Assembly (NCBI GenBank): GCA_036365515.1
Contig: CM070874.1
Location: forward strand, 177,680,297 to 177,744,296
Origin: Torymus aiolomorphi
Taxonomy: Eukaryota; Arthropoda; Insecta; Hymenoptera; Torymidae
DNA: 64,000 bases
Direction of reading: 5' to 3'
Shown here: positions 1 to 11,756 of the stretch, in pieces
How positions within the stretch are numbered: the stretch's first letter is position 1
Layout: each line of letters begins with the position of its first letter
Program-made: the position numbers and the translations under genes
Notes under the pieces: generated by a model
Databases searched by the model: none
Told to the model about the DNA's origin: nothing
The model's input: the letters and a program-made list of their open reading frames with translations, nothing else

Positions 1-397
1 GGTCCAGAACCATAGTCATCGATGAAACAAGTTTTTTCACTAACCGTAAGCTTTGAAATTTTCCTGTGGATGGATTGACTCCAGATTTGAACTAAATTAC
101 TCCTGAATAGTATAATTCTCATATGAGTGTAGGTATTTAGGATTAAATGTCGGAAAAAATTTTTACATCAGAAAAATTATGAAAAAATATAAAAAAGTGT
201 AAAAAATTAAAAGAACAGTCTTGAAAAACAGCACAATTTTTTTTTTCTCATTAGATCAAAAATCCCTACACTCATATGAGAATTATACTAGTCAGGAGTA
301 ATTTAGTTCAAATCTGGAGTCAATCCATCCACAGGAAAATTTCAAAGCTTACGGTTAGTGAAAAAACTTGTTTCATCGATGACTATGGTTCTGGACC
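1..397. mobile_element. Foldback MITE with ~137-bp terminal inverted repeats
   Basis: The window begins with GGTCCAGAACCATAGTCATC, and its reverse complement ends at 397. The arms (about 1-137 and 262-397) match almost base for base, including the ATATGAG/CTCATAT segment and the CAGATTTGAACT block. A 120-bp AT-rich centre separates them. There is no coding capacity, so this is a non-autonomous inverted-repeat element. The target duplication cannot be tested because the left end coincides with the window edge. The superfamily is unknown. Confidence 0.8.
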
Positions 398-574
398 ATA
401 TAAAAGGCCCATCGGAGAAAGTTTTAAGGTAAGGTAAATATACCCACTTTTATACGTAAAAAGTATGAAATAATTAGTTTACATTTATGTATTAAAATGT
501 GACTTCTTATTTCAGAGAAAAAAGGTGTCTAGCCCCCTTAAGCTCCCATTAAAGTTTTGGTACTCCGTTTGACG

Positions 575-690
575 GATGTTGAGAGAGAGGGAGAGAGACG
601 GGGGGAACAGAGAGGAAGGGAGAGAGAGGGCAAAAGAGACATGGGGAGAAAGAAAGGGAGGGCGGGAGAGAGGGAGGGAGAGAGAGACTA
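575..690. repeat. GA-rich purine tract
   Basis: An impure run of GAGAGAGAGGGAGAGAGACGGGG type, nearly all purine on the plus strand. It is a degenerate GA microsatellite. The rest of 398-772 is AT-rich with no gene signal. Confidence 0.8.
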
Positions 691-772
691 ATACTTGCTT
701 TAGTTTAAACTTTTGTAAAATGTTTTTTTAGATGGATTTCACAACTTTTTAAGAGAAAATAATAATTACAGA

Positions 773-885
773 GTGTGATAACGTTATGAGAGTTTATTAT
801 AGTATATTTTTAATATTATTATTAAATGGTAGTATTGTTATTCACAAAAGTTTTAAATTTGAATGTTTTTTCAAGGAACTCGATA
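773..885 (+). repeat. Left direct repeat flanking the 0.9-2.6 kb palindrome
   Basis: The stretch from GTGTGATAACGTTATGAGA to the TTTTAAATTTGAATG block recurs in the same orientation at about 2719-2829 with a few differences. The two copies flank the palindromic element, so they could be pieces of one older repeat split by it, or an old duplication. Confidence 0.65.
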
Positions 886-918
886 AAATCATTACATTGT
901 AAAATTTTTTGAAATAAT

Positions 919-2632
919 CCGTATGGAAATAATAAATGTATGAAACCGTAGGAAAACGTATAAAAACGTATAAAAATGAACCTTTCTATTGGTTTTTGGA
1001 TATATTTTATACGGTTTTATACATTTTTTACATTTTTATACAGTTTAATACATTTTCTTACAATTCAGAAATTCTTCCATGTCAACTTTGTAAAAAGGTT
1101 AATGTAATAAAACATAGGAAACCGTATAAAAATGTATATTTCTGTATATTCCCGTAGATTTTTTCAAATCTATTACATTTTTATACGGTTTTATACATTT
1201 TTATCTAGTTTAATACATTTTCATACAAAATAAAAAAAAATAAATAGAAAAATAAATAAATAAATTATGTTTTTATGTTTATAAAAACTTAATTACGTTT
1301 TTACGTTTTTTACGTTTTATAAATTCTGTAAAACGTAAAAAACCGTATGAAATTGTATAAAATCGTTGCAAATCCTTACTGAAAAAAATTATATGATTTA
1401 TCATATGATTGATCATATAATTTATCATATAATTTATCATATGATTTATCATATGATTTGTCATATGATTTATCACATGATTTGTCATATGATTTGTCAT
1501 ATGATTTATCATATGACAAATCCTATGCTAAATCATGAGATGTTTTCGAGAAAATCATCTTATAATTTTTCATATGATAAATCATACGACAAATCATATG
1601 ATAAATCATATGACAAATCATATGATAAATCATGTGATAAATCACATGACAAATAACATGTCCCATCAAATAATAAATCTAATAATTTAAATTATTTCTA
1701 TTATATGTTTTAAAATGAATCCTTAAAACAAAATTAATTTATTTAACGCAGATATGGCGAAAAATTTTCAGTCCCCATTGTAAAGGGGCTATCAAAAACA
1801 AGGCAAGCCTTATAAGTCGGACTCTTCGTAGAGTCATTTAAACAGTTGACTTACATGGCTTATATACTCTCGGCCATCCAGTGTATCTACAGAAAGCACT
1901 ACCGGAGCGCCGCACACCGGTGACAAAGGGGAACTTCTGATAGGCGGCGCTCGATCAGCAAGCTTCGGCTATTTATCCGCTACGTGGTGCTCCAGTAGTG
2001 CTTTCTGTGGATATACTGGATGGCCAAGAGTATATAAGCCGTGTCAGTCTACCGTTCAAATAACTCTTTACAAAGAGTCCGAATTACAAGGATTGCCTTG
2101 TTTTTGATAGCCCCTTTACAATGGGGAATGAAAATTTTTCGCCATATCTGCGTTAAATAAATTAATTTTGTTTTAAGAATTTATTTTAAAACATATAATA
2201 GAAATAATTTAAATTATTAGATTTATTATTTGATGGGACATGTTATTTGTCATGTGATTTATCACATGATTTATCATATGATTTGTCATACGATTTATCA
2301 TATGAAAAATTATAACATGATTTTCTCGAAAACATCTCATGATTTATCATAGGATTTGTCATATCATAAATCTTATGACAAATCATGTGATAAATCATAT
2401 GACAAATCATATGACAAATCATGTGATAAATAATATGATAAATCATATGATTTTTTTCAGTAGGGATCGTAGAAAACTGTATTAAAATGTTAGAAACCGT
2501 ATGAAACCGTATTAAAGCATATTAAAACGTATAAAGTTGTCCAAAAACCAATGTTTAGATCCGGTTTTATACTTTTTTATACAGTTTTGTACGGTTGTAT
2601 ACGGTTTCATACATTTATTTTTTTCCATACGG
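919..2632. mobile_element. AT-rich palindromic (foldback) element with 12-bp arrays
   Basis: The left side from 919 (CCGTATGGAAATAATAAATG) is mirrored at the right end near 2632. The inner segment at 1681-1810, with CGCAGATATGGCGAAAAATT, is mirrored at 2088-2180. The centre is near 1949. Each arm carries an array of a 12-bp unit of ATGATTTATCAT type (about 1389-1650 and 2243-2450), in opposite orientation. The left arm is longer because it holds extra GTATAAAAACG-like repeats at about 935-1370. Open frames here (MIYH/YDKS repeats) are products of the 12-bp periodicity, not genes. Confidence 0.7.
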
Positions 2633-2718
2633 CAATATAATCAAATATGTATTTTCTTAGGTATGATGATTAATTAACAACACAGTTAATTATAAAGTCA
2701 TATGATTATTAATTACAT

Positions 2719-2829
2719 TGTGTGATAACGTTATGAGAATTTATTATAGTATATTTTTAATATGATTATTAAATAGTATTGTTATTCACAAAAGTTTTAA
2801 ATTCGAATGTTTTCTTAAGGAGTTCTGTA
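2719..2829 (+). repeat. Right direct repeat flanking the palindrome
   Basis: The second copy of the 773-885 repeat in the same orientation, about 90% alike by eye. The rest of 2633-3049 is AT-rich with a short GAGAGACAGAGAG tract near 2957 and no gene signal. Confidence 0.65.
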
Positions 2830-3738
2830 GATCTTTCAAAATAAAGTTTGTTAGTACATTATTCTTGTAAAGAACGTCTTGTTGGCTGTTTAAAAAAAAT
2901 ATTTAGGCTCTTCTTAAAGTTTTTTGTGGAGTCCTTGTACAGTTATTGAGTAGACGAGAGAGACAGAGAGAGAGGGGGCGTTGAATTTTTTTAAAATGCG
3001 ACTTAACAGTTAATAATAATAAATATTTACTAACAAGGAAAGTACCCGAACTGCAAATTAAAAAAAATTCCAAACCCATATTAAAAAGTAGACCTCCATG
3101 CGAGATTCACGAAACCATTTTTTTTATCGGCTGAGAAGCGCTTTATAAGGGTTAAAATCACCCCTAAAGTTTACCCCCAAGAAACGTTTTTTTGATATAT
3201 CTCGGCTTCTACTTAACTTTTTTTAACGAAACAAAATGGAACGAGTTTCTTATTAAAAAGCCAAGAAATTCGTGGTAGTATGAACATTAAGGGTTGCATT
3301 CCTTATTTTTTAGAGGGTGAAATTGTGTTTTTTTAAGAATAATTTTTGTTTTGAGAATTCATAAAATAATTAAAAATAGGTCAAAACATTATTTTTACCA
3401 ACTACAATAAATAACAGTTGGTGTTTTTGGGCATTCTTCGCGAAACAACCCCTTAAGAGGTGGTAAACCACCCCTAACACAAATGAATTAGGTATATTTT
3501 TTGATCATTAAAAATATTACTTATGTCGACTGCAATTTACTATCAACTGATAAGAATTTTTCCATCGGTCTTACAGTCTTACAAATTAATTTAAAATAAT
3601 TAATATTTATGGCAGTCAGATTGCCCTTGTTTATAATCATCCCTGCAGAATCTGAAATAAAAACTTAATTAAAACCTGGAAAAAACTTTGTTAGCAAAGG
3701 ACGATCTGACTGCCCCCCACCACCACCACCTTGTCCAA

Positions 3739-3768
3739 CGTTTCGAGCCCGCTCCGGCTCCTCCTCAG
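3739..3768 (-). ncRNA. Hammerhead-ribozyme-like core (family A, left arm)
   Basis: On the minus strand it reads CTGAGGAG, then GAGCC, a GGAGC loop, GGGCTC and GAAACG. This is the hammerhead core CUGANGA, a 5-bp stem II and the GAAA box. Stems I and III were not resolved. Short-stem-III hammerheads of this type are known from Penelope-like elements. Cleavage is inferred only. Confidence 0.5.
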
Positions 3769-4867
3769 GTACTGAATATATATATATTTTTTTGGCAATT
3801 ATTTTTTTCCTTAAAATGGGTTCTTGAAGTCGTTAATCGGAATCCACAGTTAGATCCACAATAAAAATTGTAAAATAGTGAATTCAATATGGCGAAAAAT
3901 TTTTTAGAAATATTTTAAATTCCACGAAAAATAGTATGTAGACCCCCTAGCGGAAATTATATTATGTAAATAAATGTATAATAATGTAACAATGTTTTGT
4001 TATGTTATTCTATTATTTATTATTTTTTTATCATACACTTGTTTATCGTACGAAATTAAATTAGCGGAAATTATATTATGTAAATAAATGTCTAATAATG
4101 TAACGATGTTTTGTTATGTTATTCTATTATTTATTATTTTTTTATCATACACTTGTTTATCGTACGAAATTAAATTAGCGGAAATTATATTATGTAAATA
4201 AATGTATAATAATGTAACGTACGATACATGTATGTAATGTATCGTACGATAAACAAGTGTATGATAAAAAAATAATAAATAATAGAATAACATAACAAAA
4301 CATTGTTACATTATTATACATTTATTTACATAATATAATTTCCGCTAATTTAATTTCGTACGATAAACAAGTGTATGATAAAAAAATAATAAATAATAGA
4401 ATGACATAACAAAACATTGTTACATTATTATACATTTATTTACATAATATAATTTACGCTAATTTAATTTCGTACGATAAACAAGTGTATGATAAAAAAC
4501 TAATAAATAATAGAATAACATAACAAAACATTGTTACATTATTATACATTTATTTACATAATATAATTTCCGCTAATTTAATTTCGTACGATAAACAAGT
4601 GTATGATAAAAAAATAATAAATAATAGAATAACATAACAAAACATTGTTATATTATTATACATTTATTTACATAATATAATTTCCGCTAGGGGGTCTACA
4701 TACTATTTTTCGTAGAATTTAAAATATTTCTAAAAAATTTTTTGCCATATTGAATTCACTATTTTCAAATTTTTATTGTGGATCTAACTGTGGATTCCGA
4801 TTAACGACTTCAAGAACCCATTTTAAGGAAAAAGATAATTGCCAAAAAATATATATATATTCAGTCC

Positions 4868-4897
4868 CTGAGGAGGAGCCGGAGCGGGCTCGAAACG
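4868..4897 (+). ncRNA. Hammerhead-ribozyme-like core (family A, right arm)
   Basis: An exact inverted partner of the motif at 3739-3768: CTGAGGA, a GAGCC/GGGCTC stem II and GAAACG. The two copies lie in opposite arms of the 3.0-5.6 kb foldback. Confidence 0.5.
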
Positions 4898-5864
4898 TTG
4901 GACAAGGTGGTGGTGATGGGGGGCAGTCAGATCGTCCTTTGCTAACAAAGTTTTTTCCAGGTTTTAATTAAGTTTTTATTTCAGATTCTGCGCGGGTGAT
5001 TATAAACAAGGGCAATCTGACTGCCATAAATATTAATTATTTTAAATTAATTTGTAAGACTGTAAGACCGATGGAAAATTCTTATCAGTTGATAGTAAAT
5101 TGCAGTCGACATAAGTAATATTTTTAATGATCAAAAAATTATACCTAATTCATTTGTGTTAGGGGTGGTTTACCACCTCTTAAGGGGTTGTTTCGCGAAG
5201 AATGCCCAAAAACACCAACTGTTATTTATTGTAGTTGGTAAAAATAATGTTTTGACCTATTTTTAATTATTTTATGAATTCTCACAACAAAAATTATTCT
5301 TAAGAAAACACAATTTCACCCTCTAAAAAATAAGGGATGCAACCCTTAATGTTCATACTACCACGGATTTCTTGGCTTTTTAATAAGAAACTCTTTCCAT
5401 TTTGTTTCGTTAAAAAAAGTTAAGTAGAAGCCGAGATATATAAAAAAAACTTTTCTTGGGGGTAAACTTTAGGGGTGATTTTAACCCTTATAAAGCGCTT
5501 CTCAGCCGATAAAAAAATGGTTTCGTGAATCTCGCATGGAGGTCTACTTTTTAATATGGGTTTGGAATTTTTTTGAATTTGACAGTTCGGGTACTTCCCT
5601 TGTAAGAACTCTGAAACATTTTGACATCTCCCATGGTGAGAAAATCATATATTAGATTACTTGAGCACTTTTATTCGTTGAAATTTTCACAATAACACAT
5701 CATTTTTAATTTTTTCAATATTCCCATGTTTATGAGACATAATCTTTCCATTGACACTTGAATAAATATGTACAACAGCACAGTACTGATATAGATTTCA
5801 GGAAGCTGATGGCCAATCACTACCAGGTGTTTAAATATTAAAAAAATTTTTTATTAAAACACAA

Positions 5865-5896
5865 CGTTTCGGACATTTTTTTATGTCCCTCTTCAG
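5865..5896 (-). ncRNA. Hammerhead-ribozyme-like core (family B, left arm)
   Basis: The minus strand reads CTGAAGAG, GGACAT, an A-rich loop, ATGTCC and GAAACG. It has the CUGANGA box, a perfect 6-bp stem II and the GAAA box. Confidence 0.55.
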
Positions 5897-6363
5897 GTGC
5901 TATATATACAATAAATACAAATTAAATTAATACAATAAAGTTTTACAAAACACTTAACACTTAATATTATGTACACTATTTACTTACAAAATTTGTCAAG
6001 CTTAACTATTCGGAAGAATTTTCCGTTGTCAGTAAGTTTAAAAATCTATTGCCTGCTTTTATACTTTTATTATAACTATGTGTACTGTACATGTGCTATT
6101 CCCTTCCGTCACGCATACAGAGGGAGGGGCTACAATAGACCTCCCTCTGTATGCGTGACGGAAGGGAATAGCACATGTACAGTACACATAGTTATAATAA
6201 AAGTATAAAAGCAGGCAATAGATTTTTAAACTTACTGACAACGGAAAATTCTTCCGAGTAGTTAAGCTTGACAAATTTTGTAAGTTAATAGTGTATTAAG
6301 GGTTAAGTGTTTTGTAAAACGTTATTGTATTAATTTAATTTTTATTTATTGTATATATAGCAC

Positions 6364-6395
6364 CTGAAGAGAGACATAAAAAAATGTCCGAAACG
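6364..6395 (+). ncRNA. Hammerhead-ribozyme-like core (family B, right arm)
   Basis: The inverted partner of 5865-5896. One base of stem II differs (AGACAT instead of GGACAT), leaving a terminal mismatch. The CTGAAGA and GAAACG boxes are kept. Confidence 0.5.
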
Positions 6396-6596
6396 TTGTG
6401 TTTTAATAAAAAATTTTTTTAATATTTAAACACCTGGTAATGATTGGCCATCAGCTTCCTGAAATCTATATTATCTACTACTACCATTAGCGTCAAGAAT
6501 CAACCTAAGCACAATACTGACATCGACTAAGTTTTTTAAAGATGACAGATGCTTTTTAAACCAACGCTCAGACCAATATTTCAAATCGGCACCATA

Positions 6597-7420
6597 AATT
6601 ATATTGTATATTTATATCCTCACGTGTCACTCAACAATATTTTCTTCTATGCCAAAACTTATTATGAAGTGTATGAACCTCATAACGCGTAATTATTTAT
6701 TAATTCACGCTTGTTCTATTTTCAAAAAATTTAAAACTGATTTTTAATAGAAGTTTTAAAATTTGATTATAAACACTTCATGTAACACATCATACCAGTA
6801 CTTTATTTTATTTATTACACAAAACACTGAAAATTATATTCTATATTTATAACCTCGCATATCACTCAGCAATATTTTCTTCTATGTAAAAGCTTATTAT
6901 AAAGATTATGAACCTCATAACACATAATTATTCAATACACATTTGTTCTATTCTCAAAACATTTGAAACTGATTTTTAATAGAAGTTTTAAAATTGATTA
7001 TAAACACTTCATGTAACACGTCATACCAGTACATATTTTATTTATTATTACATAAAACACTGAAAATTATACTGTATATTTATAACCTCGCGTATTACTC
7101 AACAATATTTTCTTCTATGCAAAAGTGTATTATGAAGTTTATGAACCTCATAACACGTAATTACTTATTAATACACACTTGTGCTATTTTCAAAACATTT
7201 CAAACTGATTTTAAGTAGAAGTTTTAAAATTATCATGCAACACATTTTACCGGTATTTTATTTTTTTATATTACACAAAACACTGATTAGATGTGATTTT
7301 TTAATTACTATGTTATTTGTTATTTATAACATTTGAATTATATGTGCACTTCATGCATTATATCATACCAGTATTTTATTTTATTTATTACACAAAACAC
7401 TGATTAGATGTCATTTTTTA
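6597..7420 (+). repeat. ~234-bp tandem repeat, about 3.5 copies
   Basis: Units start with AATTATATTGTATATTTAT at about 6597, 6832 and 7065, and each contains AACAATATTTTCTTCTATG and CACTTCATG...CCAGTA. A partial fourth unit ends near 7420. It is AT-rich and non-coding. Confidence 0.8.
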
Positions 7421-8238
7421 ATAATCACATTTTTATTATCAATATAACTTTCAACTAGATAGACGATCTATGAAAATCACAATTTTCTTTTCTTATTTTG
7501 AAAAACTTACTTCAAAACATAATACTTCTTTCGTACTTTGAGCCCAATACTGTCTAAATAAACATCTAAGTTGTTGTTTGTTTTATGTGTGATTCATTGA
7601 AAGCAATGCAACTGTCATTTTCTTCATTGACATCCACGTACTCTTATTCGTCCTGTCAAATATGAAGACAAATTTTTAATATTCTTCTAAAATTATATCT
7701 CATATGAAAAATTTTCATGTTGAGGATACAAATAGATACATCTTGAAAAATATTGTGTCGTAATATTTTCGATGAACTTGAATAATTAATAATAATTAAT
7801 GAACTCTTCTTTGTTAAAAACTATTTTTTAACAGTGATCTATTTACTTGGTAATAATCCTTACATTTTTTGATATACTCTGTAAAAATAAAAACAAGATT
7901 TCACAAAGTAACAATATTTATTATAAACTTTATTGATTTATAACTATATAATAAAAGTTTGCTACTTATCTGATTATAATATATTGCTATTGCCCATTGA
8001 TATTCGCAGCTGCTTATATAGGTTATATTTTTCCAATCAACTCCAAAATCCAAAATGAAATAATCTGTATAGATGTATCTGTATGTATATATATATATAT
8101 ATATATATTCTTTTTCCAATCCACTTGCGAGATTTTAATGATTTCAAAAAAATTTCCTTTAACATTTAGCCATTTAATATACTTATCTAAAAAAAATTGA
8201 TTTGCCCCATTGATACTCATAGATAAAAATTATTTTAA
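7421..8238. other. AT-rich DNA without recognisable features
   Basis: No gene or element signal apart from a short (AT)n run near 8090-8107. Open frames here are short, AT-driven and contain the simple repeat. Confidence 0.5.
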
Positions 8239-8451
8239 TCAGTCGACTTCCTGAGATCTTTGATTATTTAAATAATATATATACACTGGTGTAGTTTCGT
8301 TAACTGGTTCTGGTGTGGCTAAAGTTGAAATTGGACACAAAGAAAGTATTCGATAAACTTTGTCTGAACCTGGTGGTTCTAACACTTTGCTATGACGATT
8401 GAGGTGTCTATCTTCCATGCGTTTGGGAAGGGCTGTTGCACCTAATGCCAT
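8239..8451 (-). CDS. Short unidentified coding-like stretch (70 aa), possible exon
   Basis: The minus strand encodes 70 aa beginning MALGATALPKRMEDRHLNRH. Its composition is balanced, unlike the AT-driven frames around it. I do not recognise the protein. The last part (VYIYYLNNQ) runs into an AT repeat and is probably not coding, so a first exon ending near CACCA|GTGTAT (about 8286) is conceivable. The plus strand at 8465-8490 (GAGGAAGCTTTG) resembles a repeat seen near 19312, so the exon may belong to a mobile element. Confidence 0.25.
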   Translation of the reverse strand: MALGATALPKRMEDRHLNRHSKVLEPPGSDKVYRILSLCPISTLATPEPVNETTPVYIYYLNNQRSQEVD

Positions 8452-8576
8452 AATATGGCTTCCTCATAGAGGAAGCTTTGTGATAGTAAAAAAAAAGTTT
8501 ATGAGATAATGTGTTAGAAATGTTATTTAGCAAATTTGGAATCGAAATACACTATTTTTAGAAAATGTCCGTATGG

Positions 8577-8577
<1 letters not shown>

Positions 8578-8671
<94 letters not shown>

Positions 8672-8688
8672 CGTGTGCGTGTATGTCC
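8578..8688 (+). repeat. (TG)n microsatellite
   Basis: An almost pure TG dinucleotide run of about 90 bases, followed by an impure GTGCGTGCG tail. Confidence 0.95.
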
Positions 8689-9309
8689 GTATACGCTGAT
8701 ATCTCATGATCTACTCGACCGATTTTAACGGGAGAGTGATCATTTTTTTAGATTTTGCTTCCATAATTGGGGTCAATGTTCTATTTTTGTAAAATTTAAT
8801 TTTTTTTTATAGCCATTTTTTAATTTTCAAAATTTTTTTTTTCGATTTTTTTAATATTTAGAACAAATATTGTTTATATATCATTGTTCGGAATTGTAGT
8901 ATTCGAAGTGACCGCTAGATGGCAAGCGGCAAGTGCGCAACCTTCAATGAAAAATATCACCCCGCGTGCTTAAGTAGGGGCCTGCGCCACGCACTGAGCT
9001 CTCTCGCCAAACATTATTTGTCTTACTTATATTTACCCCTTGCTTTACTTATTGCCCAATTGCTATTTTTTTGCTTTGCTGATATTACGCGAGGCTCTCG
9101 TATTATCAGTTTGCCTATTGCATATACCTTGCGTATTGCTTGCCTATTTTACTCGAACGCGCGTAGCGTTCTTATTCCTTTTGCTTTCAACTTTACTTTC
9201 GAGTGGGTTGGAGCAAAGACTTTCAGAGTGAATACAATTTATTATTTTCTCTCGGCGATAAACCCTAACAATACAAACTCCGTATAAGTTCATTTGTAAA
9301 CAATCATAA

Positions 9310-10270
9310 ATTCTCTTTATGTAAGATAAAATTATCTACAATTTAAAAAAAAAAAAGTCGGTAGCTATATTTCGTCATAAGTTATTGATGAAAACGTAAT
9401 TTTTTGTTAATAGGTTATATTTCGAAATTAAAAAAAGATATTAACATGAATATTTTTTTGGTTATAAAGGATATTAAGTACTATAACTTACTAAATTTTT
9501 AGATTTTTTTATTCATTATCTTTTGAGAAAAAAATAATTTATAAAAAAAAGTGATTTTTTTTGTCGTTCAATAACTATAGTAAAATTGGCTTAATCACTT
9601 TGAAATTCTTTGTAGGGGTAGATTTTGTATACCAATCGAGTGAGTTCTTTGGACAAAAGGATTGATCCATAAATTTCGAAGATATTTGAGGTTAAAATTT
9701 TTTTCAATTTTTTTTTTAATCGTAATTTCTCGAGAACGGCTCTATGTATCTAAATGGGGTGGGTGGTATTCGAAAGAGAATTAAATTACCTATATTTTCT
9801 AAAAAAAATTAATTCTCTAGCTATCATGATTCTTTTGTTATTAACAAAAACGTAAAAATTGAAAAATGAAAAAAAATGAGTTTTATATGTTCAACTATTA
9901 CAAGAGTAAAATTGTCTTATTCGCTTCAAAATTCATTTTAGAGGTATATTATTGATAGTTCTCGGATGAGTTCTTTTGGCAAAGTGATTGGTTCATAAAT
10001 TTCAGAGATATTTGAAGTTAAAATTTTTCTAGACATTTAGCTCTAAATATCAGTTGCAAATTTATAGGCAATTGTGATATATATTTTATGTATGTGAAAT
10101 TTTGTGGAAATGTATAATCTATAAAAATTTGAATAAATTATGTTGGAGTTTCGTTATTTCTGTCTTTCTGAAGTATTAAATTTTAAATATTGGAATTACA
10201 AATTAATTAAAGGAATCAGTAAATTAAGTTTGAGAAAGCTACGTGTCAATGAATTGGCAGCGGTTTTTTT
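9310..10270 (+). repeat. Dispersed repeat family, copy 1
   Basis: AT-rich non-coding DNA with internal near-repeats such as AATTTCTCGAGAACGGCTCT, TCTAGCTATCATGATTCTTT and CATAAATTTCAGAGATATTTG. The same blocks in the same order recur at 47205-48495. Both copies end near an AGAAAGCTACGTG / AGGAAGCTACATG block. The family is unknown and has no coding capacity. Confidence 0.65.
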
Positions 10271-10540
10271 TTGTTTTTAATCCTATTTTCTTCCTCTATG
10301 AAGACCGGTGGAATTTGTCCAGTAGTAGTATATTCCAAAATTGTATCTAACATCCAGAAGCATGCTATACCACCAACAATAAAATTTATACAAATTTTAA
10401 AAATTTGGATGGTGCAGATAAAAAATTTCTGGGAATGACTATCATCAGTTTGAATCTTTTCTCTTATTTCATTATTTTCAATATCATTAGGTATAATATA
10501 ACATGATATGTAAAATTCACCAAAGACTGAGAATTGTATA
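10246..10540 (-). CDS. Possible exon of an unidentified membrane protein
   Basis: The minus strand shows a good splice acceptor (TTTTTCATTTTCAG) ending at about 10541, followed by an open frame to 10246. It includes a hydrophobic stretch (FKICINFIVGGIACFWML) and then TTTGQIPPVFIEEENR. One membrane span followed by a basic tail is visible. I cannot assign a family; an insect chemoreceptor fragment is one untested idea. The stop lies inside the neighbouring repeat boundary, so the end may be artificial. Confidence 0.3.
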
Positions 10541-10752
10541 ATCTGAAAATGAAAAACGTTACACAAAGTATCGATTTTTTATTGTATTATTATATTATAT
10601 TTTACATGTTATATCTTCTAGTATAAAAATAATACTTATCTATATATAAAAGTATACGATGCCATGCCATCAGCTGATTTGAATTATAAAAATATATATA
10701 ACCATACCATATTTCGAGGTTATTTTAGAATTACAGGTGTTCGTTTTATCAT

Positions 10753-10917
<165 letters not shown>

Positions 10918-10919
10918 TC

Positions 10920-11404
10920 GAGTCTATATAAGAGAATAAAAATACTATACGATATTTCGAGGTTATTGTAATCACAAAATTTTGTTGTTGTTATATACTC
11001 TCTCTCTTTCTTTTCGAGTCGAGTGAGATTTATTTACTATACGATATGCTATACGACAGCCGGAAGTGTCGTAAGAGCTGCAAATCGAATATCTGAACAA
11101 GGAGAAGAAAAGTTCGGAAAGGAAACAGCACATCAAAAAATTCAGCTCTCTATATCTTTCGAACGAGATAATCTTTTTAAATAAAATCTTTTGATTTGAG
11201 TAGAGCAATGAAATTGCTTTCGATTAAGAGGGATATGTTATATACTAAAAGCTAACGCAATATACGTAAATGCGCATTGGATTTTGCGTACACCCATTTC
11301 AATGTATATGTAGCACGGGTCGCTCCTTTAGGCTTCTTCTATCCTTTAGGCTTCTTCTATACTTGCCTTCGGAGCGCTCCCGCGCTCCTTGATATTTGTA
11401 AATG
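10920..11404. other. Unassigned flank of the P-type element
   Basis: Holds the local duplication beside the TC tract and an 18-bp tandem duplication (CCTTTAGGCTTCTTCTAT) at about 11326-11360. The P-element 5' terminal repeat should lie here, but I could not identify it. Confidence 0.4.
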
Positions 11405-11756
11405 AAAAAGTAAATTATTAGCTGCAGAAACAAAGGTTAAACAATTGCAGAGAGCCCTTAAAACTGAAAAGGCTAAGAACAGTCGTTTAACTAAACGTTT
11501 ACAAAAAAGTGAACAAAAAATTTTCTGATATTGACAATCTTTTGACAGAAAAGGATATCCCTGATATGGCTAAGACAATGTTAAAATTGAAATTGTACAA
11601 GCCCAACACGCCATATACAACCAATGAGAAAGACTTGGCAAGACAAATTTATTTTCATTCAGCAGCTTGCTATTCTCGATTAAGGACGTTCTCCGACTCA
11701 AATTCATTAATATCGCGAAAATTGTGATTTAAAAATATTATTTACAATGAAAACCC
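11405..11756 (+). pseudogene. P-type transposase remnant: N-terminal coiled coil
   Basis: The frame KLLAAETKVKQLQRALKTEK and onward is a heptad-like, charged coiled coil, as found after the THAP DNA-binding domain in P transposases. A TGA stop follows at about 11527. The next segment (start about 11509, other frame) holds MLKLKLYKPNTPYT and ARQIYFHSAACYSRLR, a block typical of this family. No THAP zinc finger is visible upstream, so the DNA-binding domain is missing or diverged. The similarity ends at about 11756, and the protein resumes at 12555. Confidence 0.7.

Larger units (their letters stand above)
3050..5598. mobile_element. Large foldback (FB-like) element with 114-bp tandem units
   Basis: The two arms (about 3050-4215 and 4240-5598) are near-perfect reverse complements; for example TAGACCTCCATGCGAGATTC at the left is mirrored near 5540. 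The inner arms hold tandem copies of a 114-bp unit: unit starts at about 3948, 4062 and 4176 on the left, and four inverted units end near 4347, 4461, 4575 and 4689 on the right. Long inverted ends made of tandem repeats are the layout of Drosophila foldback elements. No transposase is present. Each outer arm also carries a hammerhead-like motif. Confidence 0.75.
5789..6472. mobile_element. Palindromic element with paired hammerhead-like motifs
   Basis: The arm starting at 5789 (ATATAGATTTCAGGAAGCTG) is mirrored at 6440-6472, and the symmetry continues to a short centre near 6130. Each arm carries a hammerhead-like core close to its outer third. The layout fits a head-to-head pair of Penelope-type terminal repeats without the coding region. 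The two 70-80 aa frames around 5969-6274 are mirror images of each other and are not genes. Confidence 0.7.

Noticed and set aside
1279..1656. Open frames of MINHMTNHM / YDKSYDKS type around 1.3-1.7 and 2.2-2.4 kb
   Set aside because: Direct products of the 12-bp ATGATTTATCAT repeat in an AT-rich palindrome, with no domain.
8919..9287. A 122-aa plus-strand frame with hydrophobic stretches
   Set aside because: No recognisable domain, no support for start or splice sites, and it lies in a likely repeat; too weak to call a gene.
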